64,000 nt of DNA from Peribacillus simplex (GTDB lineage Bacteria > Bacillota > Bacilli > Bacillales > DSM-1321), in assembly GCF_001578185.1 (NCBI RefSeq), contig NZ_CP011008.1, positions 3,252,001 to 3,316,000 of the forward strand. The letters are read 5' to 3'. Positions 18,377 to 27,452 of the stretch are shown one piece after another. The notes under the pieces were generated by a model. The model saw only the letters and a list, made by a program, of their open reading frames with translations. It made no database searches and had not been told where the DNA came from. Both the position numbers and the translations under genes were made by a program. Position 1 is the stretch's first letter. Each line of letters starts with the position of its first letter.

Positions 18377-19010
18377 TTATCCTGCACCTTCTTTCCATTA
18401 ATCCAACTCTATTGCATATCTACCTAAATTCCCCTAATTAAGAATAAGGTATCGATTTTAGACATGTAAACCTTATTTAAAAGTTCCACTGGTCAATTTA
18501 TATTTTGCTTATAGTCCGTCATTGATTGCCTAGATTAAATGTCATTGTCATGTAGTAGAGCATTTTTTTAATAACCGGGATCAACGCGATAAAATAAAGT
18601 TTAACTCAATTATCTATGTATCAATAAGGTAGGCTGCAAATATTCATGAATGAAATCCTCCAAGGCAACGAAGGGCCATTTATTCACAAACAATTATGTA
18701 TACTCATAACAAAATGCTTAAGGCATATCTTAATACCTTCAAATAAGGGCAATCAGTAAAGGTAAAAAAAACCTTTTATAAATAGGGTACCCATAATCCA
18801 GGAAATGCTTAACACTTCAACGCTATTTTTTAAATCGTTACGGTCAGATGTCAATTAGCCATTGTCCTTCTGCTGAACACTTTCAATTAGAAATCTTTCG
18901 ATGGAATTAAAAAGTTGCCAAGACCTTAGTTTAACACAGCATGGTTTCAGAAAACGAAAAATAATTTGGAATGCCCGGCTTTTTATTAATGGGCAATTCC
19001 CAAAAACAAA
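18377..19010. other. Gap between ypsC and rnpB, no gene seen
   Basis: This stretch of about 630 bp is A/T-rich with no credible frame on either strand. Near 18969-19000 an imperfect hairpin (GGAATGCCC with GGGCAATTCC) lies beyond the rnpB terminator. The ypsC promoter should be in the lower-coordinate part. I see nothing else. Confidence 0.5.
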
Positions 19011-19034
19011 AACTCTCCTTTTAAAAGGAGAGTT
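19011..19034 (-). terminator. Intrinsic terminator of rnpB
   Basis: A perfect 12-bp palindrome (AACTCTCCTTTT and its complement) lies directly downstream of the RNase P RNA on the minus strand, followed by TTTTTGTTTTTG. Confidence 0.9.
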
Positions 19035-19041
19035 GTGCTTT

Positions 19042-19452
19042 TGGTGTCATATGATAACGTTCTGTAAGCCATGTTTTGTTCCTCAGTACTGCAAGCGACT
19101 CGCGTCTCGTACTTCGGCGGTAATCATCTATCTACAGAAGCATGGCTTCTGTCCTTCTCCTCGTTCAATTCCAAGGAAGAAAGCGCCCCTACCATTAATT
19201 TGGGTTTCTCGCTCGTGGGGTTTACCTCGTTCCACCCTTTACATTTCTGTAAAGGCTCCGTCACTGTGGCACTTTTATAGGTATTCATGCCATATCCAAA
19301 AGGACTTAGGCATTTTCCCAGCCGTCAGCAATCCAAGATTGCTGCCCAAGCTTATTTTTTCGCCAGGCACGAACACTACGGACATCGCAGTCCGTGCGAG
19401 CATGGACTTTCCTCTACTGCAAAAATGCAGCAGCAATTACCCAAACGTTAAC
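19042..19452 (-). ncRNA. rnpB: RNase P RNA, type B
   Basis: The minus strand carries the universal RNase P elements: GAGGAAAGTCCATGCTCGC near the 5' end, the P4/CR-V region ending in AACAAAACATGGCTTACAG near the 3' end, and the low-GC Firmicutes type B block CGAGACGCGAGTCGCTTG just before it. The 5' end GTTAACGTTTGGGTAATTGC and the 3' AACGTTAT ends pair as P1. The length of about 410 nt fits. It is the catalytic RNA that matures tRNA 5' ends. It lies between gpsB and ypsC as in B. subtilis. Confidence 0.96.
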
Positions 19453-19528
19453 ATAACATAATTGATTATACTCCATCATTCATTAAAACACAATACCTAA
19501 ATCAATTTCACTTTTAACATGCAAAACC

Positions 19529-19840
19529 TCAATCAAAAAGCTTGTTTCCAAAAACGTGCTTTTCCAGGTTGGATAACCGTTTAAGGATGTCAAAGTTAGT
19601 GGTTCCCGGAGTAGCACTGGGAGCAGGTTGATTTGGACGTTTTGTACTCTCTTCGGCTTGTTTTTTCAATTTAAGATTTTCTTGTTTAAGATCTTCAATT
19701 TCCTGATGGAACACTTCATAATCTTTAATGATCAGATCCAGGAATTGATCCACGTCTTCTGGTTTATAACCGCGCATTGCTGTTTTAAAATCTTTTTCAA
19801 GAATATCTTTAGCCGTTAATTTTATCTTATCGGATAGCAT
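19529..19840 (-). CDS. gpsB: Cell-division regulator GpsB
   Basis: A 103-aa DivIVA-like protein. The N-terminal membrane-binding region [18 protein letters not shown] is followed by [11 protein letters not shown] and a coiled coil to about residue 70. The C-terminal helix ([16 protein letters not shown]) forms the trimerising domain. GpsB shuttles PBP1 (PonA) between septum and side wall. The ponA gene lies about 11 kb away. ATG follows a GAGGTGA site. No anomalies. Confidence 0.95.
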   Translation of the reverse strand: MLSDKIKLTAKDILEKDFKTAMRGYKPEDVDQFLDLIIKDYEVFHQEIEDLKQENLKLKKQAEESTKRPNQPAPSATPGTTNFDILKRLSNLEKHVFGNKLFD

Positions 19841-20045
19841 AAGACTTCACCTCAATACTTTCGCCAATACAATCGACTTTTTATTATTTTTTCAAATCTG
19901 CTTGGGTTTGTCAACGAAACACCTTTTTATCTGCATAATGATGTTTCAGTGAACGATATGTACCCCCATGAATCTGTATCTAAATTTCATCATAATATGA
20001 ATATGCTTTAGAAACAACTTTTAATCCATAATTATTTTCACTCCG

Positions 20046-20597
20046 TCATTCTTCGGACCAGCTGCCTTCTTCCGCAGCCAGTTGCAGATCATCAAAGTTT
20101 ATCTGAAAGATGGGGTATGGCTGTGTTTCAGCCTTTTTCATCGCTTCGAAATATGGATATCGTGCTGACCCTTCTTTTTCGGCTTCGAAAATGATGAGCA
20201 TGGCGTCACTTTTATGAACCATATACCTATTTTTGATTTTCAGCTGTTGCGGCCCTTCATATGGTTTGTTGAAAATGGACTCAACAAAATCGGCACGGGC
20301 CAATATGGAACGGTAATAGTCCTGATTCGTCTCGTTCCATGACTCTTCCTGTTTCAGGAAAGGAGTTAGCACCCCTAATTTAAGCTGACTGTATTCTTCC
20401 TGTATATCGAACACCACTTCGGCACCCCATAGCTCCGTACCCAACTGACCTGATATGATCACCCATTCCAGCCCATCTTCCACCAATGGCAGAAGACGTT
20501 GCTTCATCGCTTTCTTAATATATTTTACGGCTTCATGGTCATTTTTGAATATCCCGAATTCAAAAGCCTTATAGCCAGTCATATACAAAACCTTCAT
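20046..20597 (-). CDS. ypsA: SLOG-family protein YpsA (DUF1273)
   Basis: A 183-aa DUF1273 protein with a nucleotide-binding SLOG-type fold. The start MKVLYMTGYKAFEFGIF and the glycine-rich segment VIISGQLGTELWGAEVVFDIQ are the characteristic parts. In B. subtilis and Staphylococcus, YpsA influences cell division and oxidative-stress survival. It is upstream of gpsB on the same strand, with a 200-bp gap. The biochemical ligand is not established. Confidence 0.9.
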   Translation of the reverse strand: MKVLYMTGYKAFEFGIFKNDHEAVKYIKKAMKQRLLPLVEDGLEWVIISGQLGTELWGAEVVFDIQEEYSQLKLGVLTPFLKQEESWNETNQDYYRSILARADFVESIFNKPYEGPQQLKIKNRYMVHKSDAMLIIFEAEKEGSARYPYFEAMKKAETQPYPIFQINFDDLQLAAEEGSWSEE

Positions 20598-20638
20598 TGC
20601 TTGGTTAATCTCCCTTTTAACATGTTTATGTAAGAAAA

Positions 20639-20659
20639 TAAGGGCTAATTAGGCCCTTA
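20639..20659 (-). terminator. Hairpin between cotD and ypsA
   Basis: TAAGGGC and GCCCTTA around a 7-nt loop lie right after the cotD stop, with T-rich flanks on both strands. Confidence 0.6.
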
Positions 20660-20665
20660 CTTTTT

Positions 20666-21157
20666 TTAGTATCCGAAATGCATAGGCGGACAGCATGGGG
20701 GGGGCGGACAGCATGGATTAATCGGCGGCCTTCCGCAAATCAAGTTTTGCGTAAAGCATTGGTTCACCACGGATTGAGTATGTGGGAAGTAATGTTTATA
20801 CGTGTTCAAATGTTTATTGACAGTTGTAGTGTGTGATGGATGAACGACAGGAATCACTGTGTTCGATACATTCGTATTAACAAATTGCTGTGTTGGAGAG
20901 ACTTGCGCTGGGGCAAGTTGAGTAGGAAGTGCTTGCGTTGGGCCAAGTTGCGCTGGAGATACAGCCGATGGGCCATATTGCGCTGGAGATACAGCCGATG
21001 GGCCATATTGCGCTGGAGATACAGCCGTTGGACCAGTAAAGGCTCCCATTACGTTAGAGTGTTTATGTTTCCCGGTTGATGCGCCCATTACTCCAGGAGC
21101 GTTCCCGTATGCTCCCATTACATTGGATTTATTTCCTCCACAATTACGAAAATACAT
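20666..21157 (-). CDS. cotD: Spore coat protein, CotD family
   Basis: A 163-aa protein with features of CotD: a histidine- and threonine-rich centre (VHPSHTTTVNKHLNTYKHYFPHTQS), followed by NQCFTQNLICGRPPINPCCPPPPCC near the end. The N-terminal half has VMGAF/VMGAS repeats and three copies of a ten-residue GPSAVSPAQY-type repeat. It is longer than typical CotD because of this repeat. It would be an inner-coat structural protein made in the mother cell. The ATG at 21157 follows an AAAGGGGA site, and an upstream ATG at 21178 lies in that leader. The position next to ypsA and yprB matches B. subtilis. Confidence 0.88.
   Translation of the reverse strand: MYFRNCGGNKSNVMGAYGNAPGVMGASTGKHKHSNVMGAFTGPTAVSPAQYGPSAVSPAQYGPSAVSPAQLGPTQALPTQLAPAQVSPTQQFVNTNVSNTVIPVVHPSHTTTVNKHLNTYKHYFPHTQSVVNQCFTQNLICGRPPINPCCPPPPCCPPMHFGY
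20941..21030. repeat. Three 30-bp in-frame tandem repeats in cotD
   Basis: Three consecutive 30-bp units starting at 20941, 20971 and 21001, each GGCCA-A/T-R-TTGCGCTGG then AGATACAGCCG-A/T-TG, differ at only a few bases and encode the SAVSPAQYGP repeat. The length is a multiple of three, so copy number can change without frameshift. Confidence 0.9.
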
Positions 21158-21203
21158 ATATAATACGTCCCCTTTCATTATGATAAGTTTAGTCTTACCA
21201 TTA

Positions 21204-21232
21204 CAGACTATGAAAAAAAGGGGAGACGTGTA
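21204..21232 (-). promoter_or_regulatory. Candidate sigma-K promoter of cotD
   Basis: On the minus strand a CATAGTCTG box, near the SigK -10 consensus CATAnnnTA, is preceded 16 nt upstream by an AC-type -35 element (CACGTC). It lies about 50 nt upstream of the cotD start. CotD is a SigK-dependent gene in B. subtilis. The match is imperfect. Confidence 0.35.
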
Positions 21233-21341
21233 CTGATGAAATGACCTATTTATACAGAATAAGTATAAAACTATGTATGGCCGTCAATAAGTACACTATT
21301 ATAATATATGGCTACCCTTCAAATGCACTGTGGGTAATTTT

Positions 21342-21437
21342 CTATAAAAAGGAATAGAGACTGTCTTTTAATGATGTAAAAATAACAATCGTTAAACAAA
21401 GGACAACAAAAAATAGAAATAAAGTCGTTTTATACAT
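21342..21437 (-). CDS. Possible 31-aa hydrophobic peptide
   Basis: In the 456-bp gap between cotD and mrfB a short frame begins at ATG (21437) after GGAGCGGAGAA. It encodes a peptide starting MYKTTLFLFFVVLCLTIVIF, a single membrane helix, then a short polar tail ending SLYSFL. The ribosome site and clean hydrophobic profile are suggestive, but A/T-rich DNA yields such frames by chance and there is no terminator. The rest of the gap shows nothing. Confidence 0.3.
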   Translation of the reverse strand: MYKTTLFLFFVVLCLTIVIFTSLKDSLYSFL

Positions 21438-21613
21438 TTCTCCGCTCCGCTTTCAACTTAAATTTATTTGATGTAAAGGTATGAAATGAATGCTTCGGAA
21501 ATTCACCCTCAACTCTTTCCATTTTACACATTATAGTTGAAGGCTACAATATTTGTATCCATATTTTTTATTTTCGGCATTTCGCACTTAAAAACAATTC
21601 TGATTCGCTTATC

Positions 21614-22876
21614 TTATACAGACATACCCTTGGAATCCTCTTTCATTTCGAGACGCTTGATCCTCTTTTCCAATTCCGACTTTTGTTTCACCACAATGGT
21701 ACCTTCCCTCAACATCTCTTGATGCGCGTTTAATGCACATTTTAGAGCATTGCCGACTTCCTTAAATTGATGTTCATATAATTTTGCACATTCAATCTGT
21801 GCCTGTATCCTTATTTGAACATTCCCTTTTATGGCGACCTCCTTCCAAATTTCCAATGCTTCGTTGAATTGTTTTTGCTTCTTTTTCTGAAAGGCTATGG
21901 CATGGCCAGCTATTATCCGATCTTCCTCATTTCCCGCTTCCACTATTTTTTCATAAGTCTCGACCGATTCCTCTTTTTTTCCTAGATAAGCGAGCCAGCG
22001 TGCAATTTCCATGGAATCTTCCGTATATCCATCAATTTGGAGGATTTTCCGGGACAAATGAATATACAATGTGATCAGTGATAAAATATCCAATTCATTA
22101 TGCTTCATGATCCCAAATAAAATTTCCGGATTTTCCCTCTCGACAAAATCAAAATAAATCATCGGTGCCAAATATCCAGGAATATCATCTTCTCTATGTA
22201 CACCTAGAATATCCGTTTCGACTGCTGATAATTTAACTCGTTCCAATTTGTTTCTCCAAAGGCGTCTTGAAGCATGATACAAATCGAAATGTCCGAATTC
22301 CGGTAGTTTTGGAACATGTTCTTTAATCAAGGTATGTCGGGTTTTCAGCTGGGGCCAATCAAAAGATTTACCATTATATGTGACAAGCGTTTCGTAATTG
22401 ATGTTTTCCAGAAAGCTTTGGTAAAGCGGTATTTCACTTCCGGGCTGCGGCAGGATATGTTGTTTCACCACAACTTCATCACCTTCTAAATAGGCATAAC
22501 CCAGTAAAAAAATGGTATTTCCCGCTCCGCCTCCAAGTCCTGTTGTTTCCGTATCGAAGAAAAACAGGTCTTCACTTTTAACGCCCCTAGCGGATAAGGG
22601 ATGCTCCAATGGAGTTTGATTCCACTCTTTTACGATCTTTTTCAGCTCAGAAAATGCATATAACCCGTGTTTGTGATTTATAGGGTAGCGGACCTCCCTA
22701 ATGAAACAATAATCATCATCGAAATGAAAGGAAACGGTATCGTTCTTCAGCCACTTTTCAAGATAAGGAATTTCTTCCTTCACTGCTTGGCTATTTTCCT
22801 GTTCAGGAGAAGGATGTTTCACTGGTTCTATGTTCATATGCGTTTTCAAACGGTTCAATTTATTTTTCAAAGACAA
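21614..22876 (-). CDS. mrfB: Exonuclease MrfB (YprB)
   Basis: A 420-aa protein. An RNase H-like (DEDD) exonuclease domain covers about residues 90-280, with DTETTGLG as the first acidic motif, LVTYNGKSFDWP as the second and NELDILSL with the final aspartate. A TPR-like helical region follows to the C-terminus. With MrfA it makes the MrfAB mitomycin-C excision repair pathway of B. subtilis, in which MrfB is the nuclease. The start is TTG after AGAGGTG. It lies 32 nt downstream of mrfA, so they form one operon. Confidence 0.92.
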   Translation of the reverse strand: MSLKNKLNRLKTHMNIEPVKHPSPEQENSQAVKEEIPYLEKWLKNDTVSFHFDDDYCFIREVRYPINHKHGLYAFSELKKIVKEWNQTPLEHPLSARGVKSEDLFFFDTETTGLGGGAGNTIFLLGYAYLEGDEVVVKQHILPQPGSEIPLYQSFLENINYETLVTYNGKSFDWPQLKTRHTLIKEHVPKLPEFGHFDLYHASRRLWRNKLERVKLSAVETDILGVHREDDIPGYLAPMIYFDFVERENPEILFGIMKHNELDILSLITLYIHLSRKILQIDGYTEDSMEIARWLAYLGKKEESVETYEKIVEAGNEEDRIIAGHAIAFQKKKQKQFNEALEIWKEVAIKGNVQIRIQAQIECAKLYEHQFKEVGNALKCALNAHQEMLREGTIVVKQKSELEKRIKRLEMKEDSKGMSV

Positions 22877-22908
22877 AAAAATACACCTCTTTTCACTTAT
22901 CCCCGTAT

Positions 22909-25188
22909 CTATGATTGTTTTTCCTTACAAAATTGACCTAATAACTGTTTTGCATCATTTTTGGCTGTTTTCGCAGCGGATTCCGTTCCGATACAGGAAG
23001 GGCAGCCGCTTTCACAAGAACAATTTCCGATCATGGATATGGTTTCCAGTAGGATGACTTCAGAGTTTTCATATACTTTATCACTTAGCCCTATGCCCCC
23101 CGGATAACTATCATAGATAAAAATGGTTGGTTTTTCATTATGTGCTGCCTTAACCTGTGGATAAACATGGATATCATGCGGATCACACATAACATATAAC
23201 GGAATCATGTAATTAAGAGCATGGGATGCACCTATCATACCTTGTTCTATTCGATTTTCGTCCCACTCGAATATATCAGGCTCCATGGAAAGCATAGCCG
23301 AACTCGTGTGCAGTTCCATCTCAGGCAGGGTGATTGGCCCTGAACCAATATTTTCATGAGTTTCAAATTTGATTTTTTTGAAGATCGTAGGCATCGCCCG
23401 GATGGCGACGTCACCAAAGGCAGCTGTGGTGGAAGCGAAAGTTCGCTGTTTATCCACTTCCAATACAGACAACTGCACAGCAAGGTTAGCATCCGTATAA
23501 TAGTCCACATTGACTTCACGTACATATGCCTTCTTTTCATCCCAATCAAGTTCTTCCACCTGAAATTGCATTCCCTGGTGCAAATAAATGGCTTCATCGT
23601 GGAGAAGGGTCATTGCACTGAACGTATCCATTTCTCCTATGACCCGGTTAACCGGTGCATTCGTTTGGTCGATGATTACGACATTTTCCTGTGCAGCAGA
23701 ACGCAGGCTTATATTGCTTGCTGGAAAAGCATCGTTCATCCAATGCCATTTGTCCCCATTTTGGTGTAAGACCCTTTCTTCGGTAAGGAATTCCAGTACG
23801 TCCATAATCTCTGTTTTTCCAAAGGCATCACCTTTTTTAAATGGCAGCTCATATGCTGCACATTTGACATGATCAACCAGGATCAAAAGATTATCTGGAT
23901 TGATTCTTGCAGTTTCTGGATTTCTGGTAAAGAAATAATCGGGATGCTGGACGATATATTGATCAAGGGCACTTGAACTGCCGACCATGATGATCAGCGC
24001 TTCACCATGCCTTCTTCCTGCTCGTCCCGCCTGTTGCCAGGCACTCGATATCGATCCAGGGTAACCAGTCATTATGCAAACCTGGAGCTGCCCGATATCG
24101 ACACCTAACTCAAGAGCATTCGTGGATACCACCCCATAAATGGAACCATCCCTGAGGCCCTGTTCAATTTCTCTACGCTGTGTTGGCAGATACCCGCCAC
24201 GATAGCCCCTGATTGATTTGGGCCCCAATTGCTTTGACACGAGTCCCTGTAAATAGGTCAATAGAATTTCCACACGAACCCTGCTTCGCGCAAAAACGAT
24301 TGTTTGAATTTTATTTTTCAAAAATTCATTTGCGAGCTTCCTGACTTCCAAAACCGCACTCCTTCGAATGTTTAGCGGTTTATTGACTATTGGGGGATTA
24401 TAGAAAACAAAATGTTTTTTCCCACTCGGGGCCCCGTTATTATCGATAAGCACCATTTGTTTTTCCGTAAGCTCTTCTGCCAACTCTTTTGGATTATTGA
24501 TCGTTGCAGAAGTACAGACGAATACAGGATCACTGCCATAAAACTTGCAGATCCTTTTTAACCTTCTTATGACGTTAGCCGTATGACTTCCGAAAACGCC
24601 GCGGTAAATATGGAGTTCATCGATGATCACATACTTCAAGTTTTCAAACAATGAGACCCATTTCGTGTGATGCGGCAAGATTCCGGAATGGAGCATATCG
24701 GGATTGGTGATGACGATATGCCCTGCCTGACGGATTTTTTGCCTGATATTTGAAGGTGTGTCCCCATCGTACGTATAACTATTTATCTCGGCATCCATTT
24801 CATGTATCATTTCGTTCAATTCGCTTTTTTGATCATAACTCAGCGCTTTTGTCGGAAATATATATAGCGCTCTAGTTTTTTCATCTTCAAGTATTTTTTG
24901 AAGGACCGGCAAATTATAGCATAATGTTTTACCAGAAGCCGTTGGGGTGACCGCTACAAGACTTTCGCCACTGACAGCCGTATCAAATGCGGTCGCCTGA
25001 TGGGTATACAACCCATTTATCCCCCGTTTTTCAAGAGCATGCTTGATCTTATCATTCATTCGATCGGGAAAAGGAACATGTTTTGCCTCTTTCGCTTCAA
25101 TTACTTGCCAGTGTACAATATTATCCTTATAATCCTCATTGGTTTTTAATTCCGTGATGACTTCTTGTAAATTTTTTCGCAGTTTCAT
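22909..25188 (-). CDS. mrfA: DEAD/DEAH helicase MrfA (YprA)
   Basis: A 759-aa superfamily 2 helicase. Walker A is PTASGKTLCYNLP, the DExH box is DELHIYRG, SAT is CTSATINNP, and the C-terminal motifs are STNALELGVDIG and QQAGRAGRR. The C-terminal DUF1998-type domain has four cysteines (CSCESGCPSC) likely to bind zinc. In B. subtilis MrfA works with MrfB in UvrA-independent repair of mitomycin adducts. ATG follows a GAGGTGG site. Full length and intact. Confidence 0.94.
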   Translation of the reverse strand: MKLRKNLQEVITELKTNEDYKDNIVHWQVIEAKEAKHVPFPDRMNDKIKHALEKRGINGLYTHQATAFDTAVSGESLVAVTPTASGKTLCYNLPVLQKILEDEKTRALYIFPTKALSYDQKSELNEMIHEMDAEINSYTYDGDTPSNIRQKIRQAGHIVITNPDMLHSGILPHHTKWVSLFENLKYVIIDELHIYRGVFGSHTANVIRRLKRICKFYGSDPVFVCTSATINNPKELAEELTEKQMVLIDNNGAPSGKKHFVFYNPPIVNKPLNIRRSAVLEVRKLANEFLKNKIQTIVFARSRVRVEILLTYLQGLVSKQLGPKSIRGYRGGYLPTQRREIEQGLRDGSIYGVVSTNALELGVDIGQLQVCIMTGYPGSISSAWQQAGRAGRRHGEALIIMVGSSSALDQYIVQHPDYFFTRNPETARINPDNLLILVDHVKCAAYELPFKKGDAFGKTEIMDVLEFLTEERVLHQNGDKWHWMNDAFPASNISLRSAAQENVVIIDQTNAPVNRVIGEMDTFSAMTLLHDEAIYLHQGMQFQVEELDWDEKKAYVREVNVDYYTDANLAVQLSVLEVDKQRTFASTTAAFGDVAIRAMPTIFKKIKFETHENIGSGPITLPEMELHTSSAMLSMEPDIFEWDENRIEQGMIGASHALNYMIPLYVMCDPHDIHVYPQVKAAHNEKPTIFIYDSYPGGIGLSDKVYENSEVILLETISMIGNCSCESGCPSCIGTESAAKTAKNDAKQLLGQFCKEKQS

Positions 25189-25263
25189 ATAACCACCTCA
25201 TACTCCTATTCTACCGAATGAACGTTCTATGCAAAAGGGAAACTATTTCCTATTCAAAAAAAA

Positions 25264-25293
25264 ATCAGGAAACGGCTACTCCCGCTTCCTGAT
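25264..25293 (-). terminator. Intrinsic terminator of alpha/beta-hydrolase gene
   Basis: ATCAGGAAACG pairs with CGCTTCCTGAT with one wobble, followed on the minus strand by a T run of seven or more. Confidence 0.85.
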
Positions 25294-25306
25294 CATTCTT
25301 TTTCAG

Positions 25307-26071
25307 TTAATTCTTCTCGACATATCGAATGATTTCTTTTGCTAGTCTGCTCGGAGCTTCCAACATTCCCATATGACCGCTTCCCTCAAGTATAACCTCA
25401 TTAATATGGCTCCCTTTAACAGAAAAGGTTTTTTCAACGGGAATTACTTTATCCTTTTCACCTGCAACCAAAAGGACTGGGAGCTTCGTCTCTTTGAGTA
25501 CATGATTTCTGTCTGTTCTGTTCCTCATGGCATGCAAAGACCCAATCGCACCACTTTCACTTGTTTTATAACCGATTTCCTTTGTATGTTCAATATTCGG
25601 ATCATCGGAATTAGCGAAAAGCTTTGGTACAAGTCCATCAATGAAAGGAATGATTCCATCCATTTCTATTTTCCCGACAGATTTTAAACGCCCCTCCTTA
25701 CCAGCTTCATCGTCAGGCAAAGCGGTAGAATGAATCAGTGAAAAACCAGACAATTTCCCAGGAAACCTTTCTGCGAATGCCAAGGTGATATATCCTCCAA
25801 GAGAATGACCAAACATATAAACCTTTCCGATTCCCTGTTCTTCCATAAATGAAGCAATATCAGCAGCCATATCATCAATCGAGAAAGATGCCCCTATTTC
25901 TTCACTTGCACCATGCCCTCGTAAATCAATGGCAACAACTCGGTATTCATCTTTTAATTCAGCAATGATGTTCTTCCAATATTCATGACTTCCACAAAAC
26001 CCATGGATGAACAACAATGTTTTATTTCCTTTCCCGGTATCTATGTAGGAAAGCTTGCTATTTTCTGTCAT
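25307..26071 (-). CDS. Alpha/beta hydrolase
   Basis: A 254-aa alpha/beta-hydrolase fold protein. The oxyanion region is FIHGFCGSHEYW, the nucleophile elbow is GHSLGGYITLAF with the catalytic serine, and the C-terminal GSGHMGMLEAP supplies the histidine. The acid is likely in LLVAGEKDKVIP. The fold is common to esterases, lipases and C-C hydrolases, and the substrate cannot be inferred. It is a single-gene transcript with its own terminator, divergent from the Hsp20 gene. Confidence 0.85.
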   Translation of the reverse strand: MTENSKLSYIDTGKGNKTLLFIHGFCGSHEYWKNIIAELKDEYRVVAIDLRGHGASEEIGASFSIDDMAADIASFMEEQGIGKVYMFGHSLGGYITLAFAERFPGKLSGFSLIHSTALPDDEAGKEGRLKSVGKIEMDGIIPFIDGLVPKLFANSDDPNIEHTKEIGYKTSESGAIGSLHAMRNRTDRNHVLKETKLPVLLVAGEKDKVIPVEKTFSVKGSHINEVILEGSGHMGMLEAPSRLAKEIIRYVEKN

Positions 26072-26212
26072 ATCAATCCCTCATTTCCTTTACTAATCAA
26101 TCAGTAACGTTATTCCCTCTATATCCGTATCTAAAACCCATTGGTTCATTCACAATTCTTCAGTCCTAACATAGCCTATAGGCAAAGGAATTTTTTAGGA
26201 AGGAGAACCGTG

Positions 26213-26665
26213 ATGACCTCTTCTGAAAAAAATAATAATCGAAATCGAATTGAACCCTTTACCCATTTTATTAACAAAATGGATCGATTGTTTTCCGAAA
26301 GGCCTCCTAAAGGCATGCTGCAATCTCTTGACGATTTCTTCGGTTCTACTAAAGAACGCAGCTTTCCGGTTGATGTCCATGAGACAAATTCAGAGTATAC
26401 CCTTACCGCTACCTTGCCCGGCATTGCACGCAGCCAAATATCCATTGATGTGCTGACCCATGCCGTGACCATTTCTGCAAAACATGTTGATAGGCAGCAT
26501 AAAACGCAAGGAATGTTTCAAAAAGAAGCTTCAGCCGGTACATTTTCAAGAACTATTTCCTTTCCAAAACCGATTGATGAAGCAAAAGTCACCGCACGAC
26601 ATCGCGATGGCATCCTCACGCTTCACCTGCCCAAAATTAGAGGGAATCGGATTGAAATCAATTAG
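26213..26665 (+). CDS. Hsp20/alpha-crystallin small heat-shock protein
   Basis: A 150-aa protein with an alpha-crystallin domain from about residue 50: FPVDVHETNSEYTLTATLPG at its start and the ending DGILTLHLPK before the C-terminal IEIN. The frame is open from 26141, but an AGGAAGGAGA ribosome site 8 nt before the ATG at 26213 sets the start. Bacillus relatives include CotP and CotM, spore-coat-associated sHsps; the nearby coat-type genes make a sporulation role possible but unproven. Confidence 0.87.
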   Translation: MTSSEKNNNRNRIEPFTHFINKMDRLFSERPPKGMLQSLDDFFGSTKERSFPVDVHETNSEYTLTATLPGIARSQISIDVLTHAVTISAKHVDRQHKTQGMFQKEASAGTFSRTISFPKPIDEAKVTARHRDGILTLHLPKIRGNRIEIN

Positions 26666-26674
26666 GCAAAAATT

Positions 26675-26721
26675 AAAAGCAGACTTAAATAAGTGGCTGG
26701 GTCACTTGTAAGTCTGCTTTT
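26675..26721. terminator. Bidirectional terminator between hsp20 and yppG
   Basis: AAAAGCAGACTTA (26675-26687) and TAAGTCTGCTTTT (26709-26721) form a perfect 13-bp stem between convergent genes, with A and T runs at the outer ends. Confidence 0.9.
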
Positions 26722-26735
26722 CCTTTATTCACCAT

Positions 26736-27374
26736 CTAAACTTTGAAGAAGCCCCCTACTCCTTTGACCATTGACGAAACTTGAGAAACTGTATTCATCA
26801 TTTGTCCAGCTGTATTCATCATTTTCGTTATATCCATGGAACCATCTTGTGTTTTGAATTGATTCATGACCGATTTGATACCAGATGGCTGGGGTTTTTG
26901 CATGAACTGTTGCTTTGGATAGGGATTATGAGCCTGCTGCTGACCTTGCGGGGGTCGTTTAGCTGGCTGCAACGGATTATCGAACGGACTAAAAGCCTGC
27001 GGCTGCAGCTGCTGATTGGACTGAATCGGCTGCATTTGTGGCATTTGCATTGGCTGCATTTGTGGCATTTGCATTGGCTGCATTTGCGGCATTGGCTGCA
27101 TTACACTGTTACTCGGATAAGCTCCAACAGGCATCGCCTGCTGCTGAATTTGTTGGAATGGATGATAGGCCGCCTGCTGATAAGGATCATGATATGGCGT
27201 CATATAGCCCCCTGTATCCTGGGTATGATATGGATACATTAATGGCCGTTCAAGATTATGATTATTTTGCAGAGGATACTGTATTGGCTGCTGGTACCCT
27301 CCCCAATATTCCGGCATTGATTGAGGATACTGTCCTTGATTTGGGGAGACTTGGTTAAAACCGGATCTCATCAT
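26736..27374 (-). CDS. yppG: YppG-like Gln/Met/Pro-rich (coat-type) protein
   Basis: A protein of about 212 aa with low-complexity sequence. The first two thirds are rich in Gln, Pro, Tyr and Met and include three copies of an MPQMQPMQ repeat. The C-terminal 50 residues are ordered and helical (VMNQFKTQDGSMDITKMMN and MVKGVGGFFKV). The C-terminal part matches the YppG family of Bacillus, reported in spore coat or outer layers. An ATG at 27374 lies 11 nt after GAGGAGG; a TTG 6 nt further upstream is an alternative. Confidence 0.78.
   Translation of the reverse strand: MMRSGFNQVSPNQGQYPQSMPEYWGGYQQPIQYPLQNNHNLERPLMYPYHTQDTGGYMTPYHDPYQQAAYHPFQQIQQQAMPVGAYPSNSVMQPMPQMQPMQMPQMQPMQMPQMQPIQSNQQLQPQAFSPFDNPLQPAKRPPQGQQQAHNPYPKQQFMQKPQPSGIKSVMNQFKTQDGSMDITKMMNTAGQMMNTVSQVSSMVKGVGGFFKV
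27028..27099. repeat. 24-bp in-frame tandem repeat in yppG
   Basis: Units starting GGCTGCATTTGTGGC at 27028 and 27052, with a third shorter and diverged unit from 27076, encode the MPQMQPMQ repeat. The period is divisible by three. Confidence 0.85.
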
Positions 27375-27452
27375 GTTCAATGAGCCCTCCTCTTTTTTCA
27401 TTACATGGTTCTGATAATATATGAAAAAAGAGGAAATAAAGTGTAGGTGTTT

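Noticed and set aside
18901..19461. 186-codon plus-strand frame
   Set aside because: It is antisense to RNase P RNA, whose conserved elements explain the sequence fully.
26141..26212. Longer N-terminus of the Hsp20 protein
   Set aside because: The AGGAAGGAGA ribosome site lies within this extension and points to the ATG at 26213.
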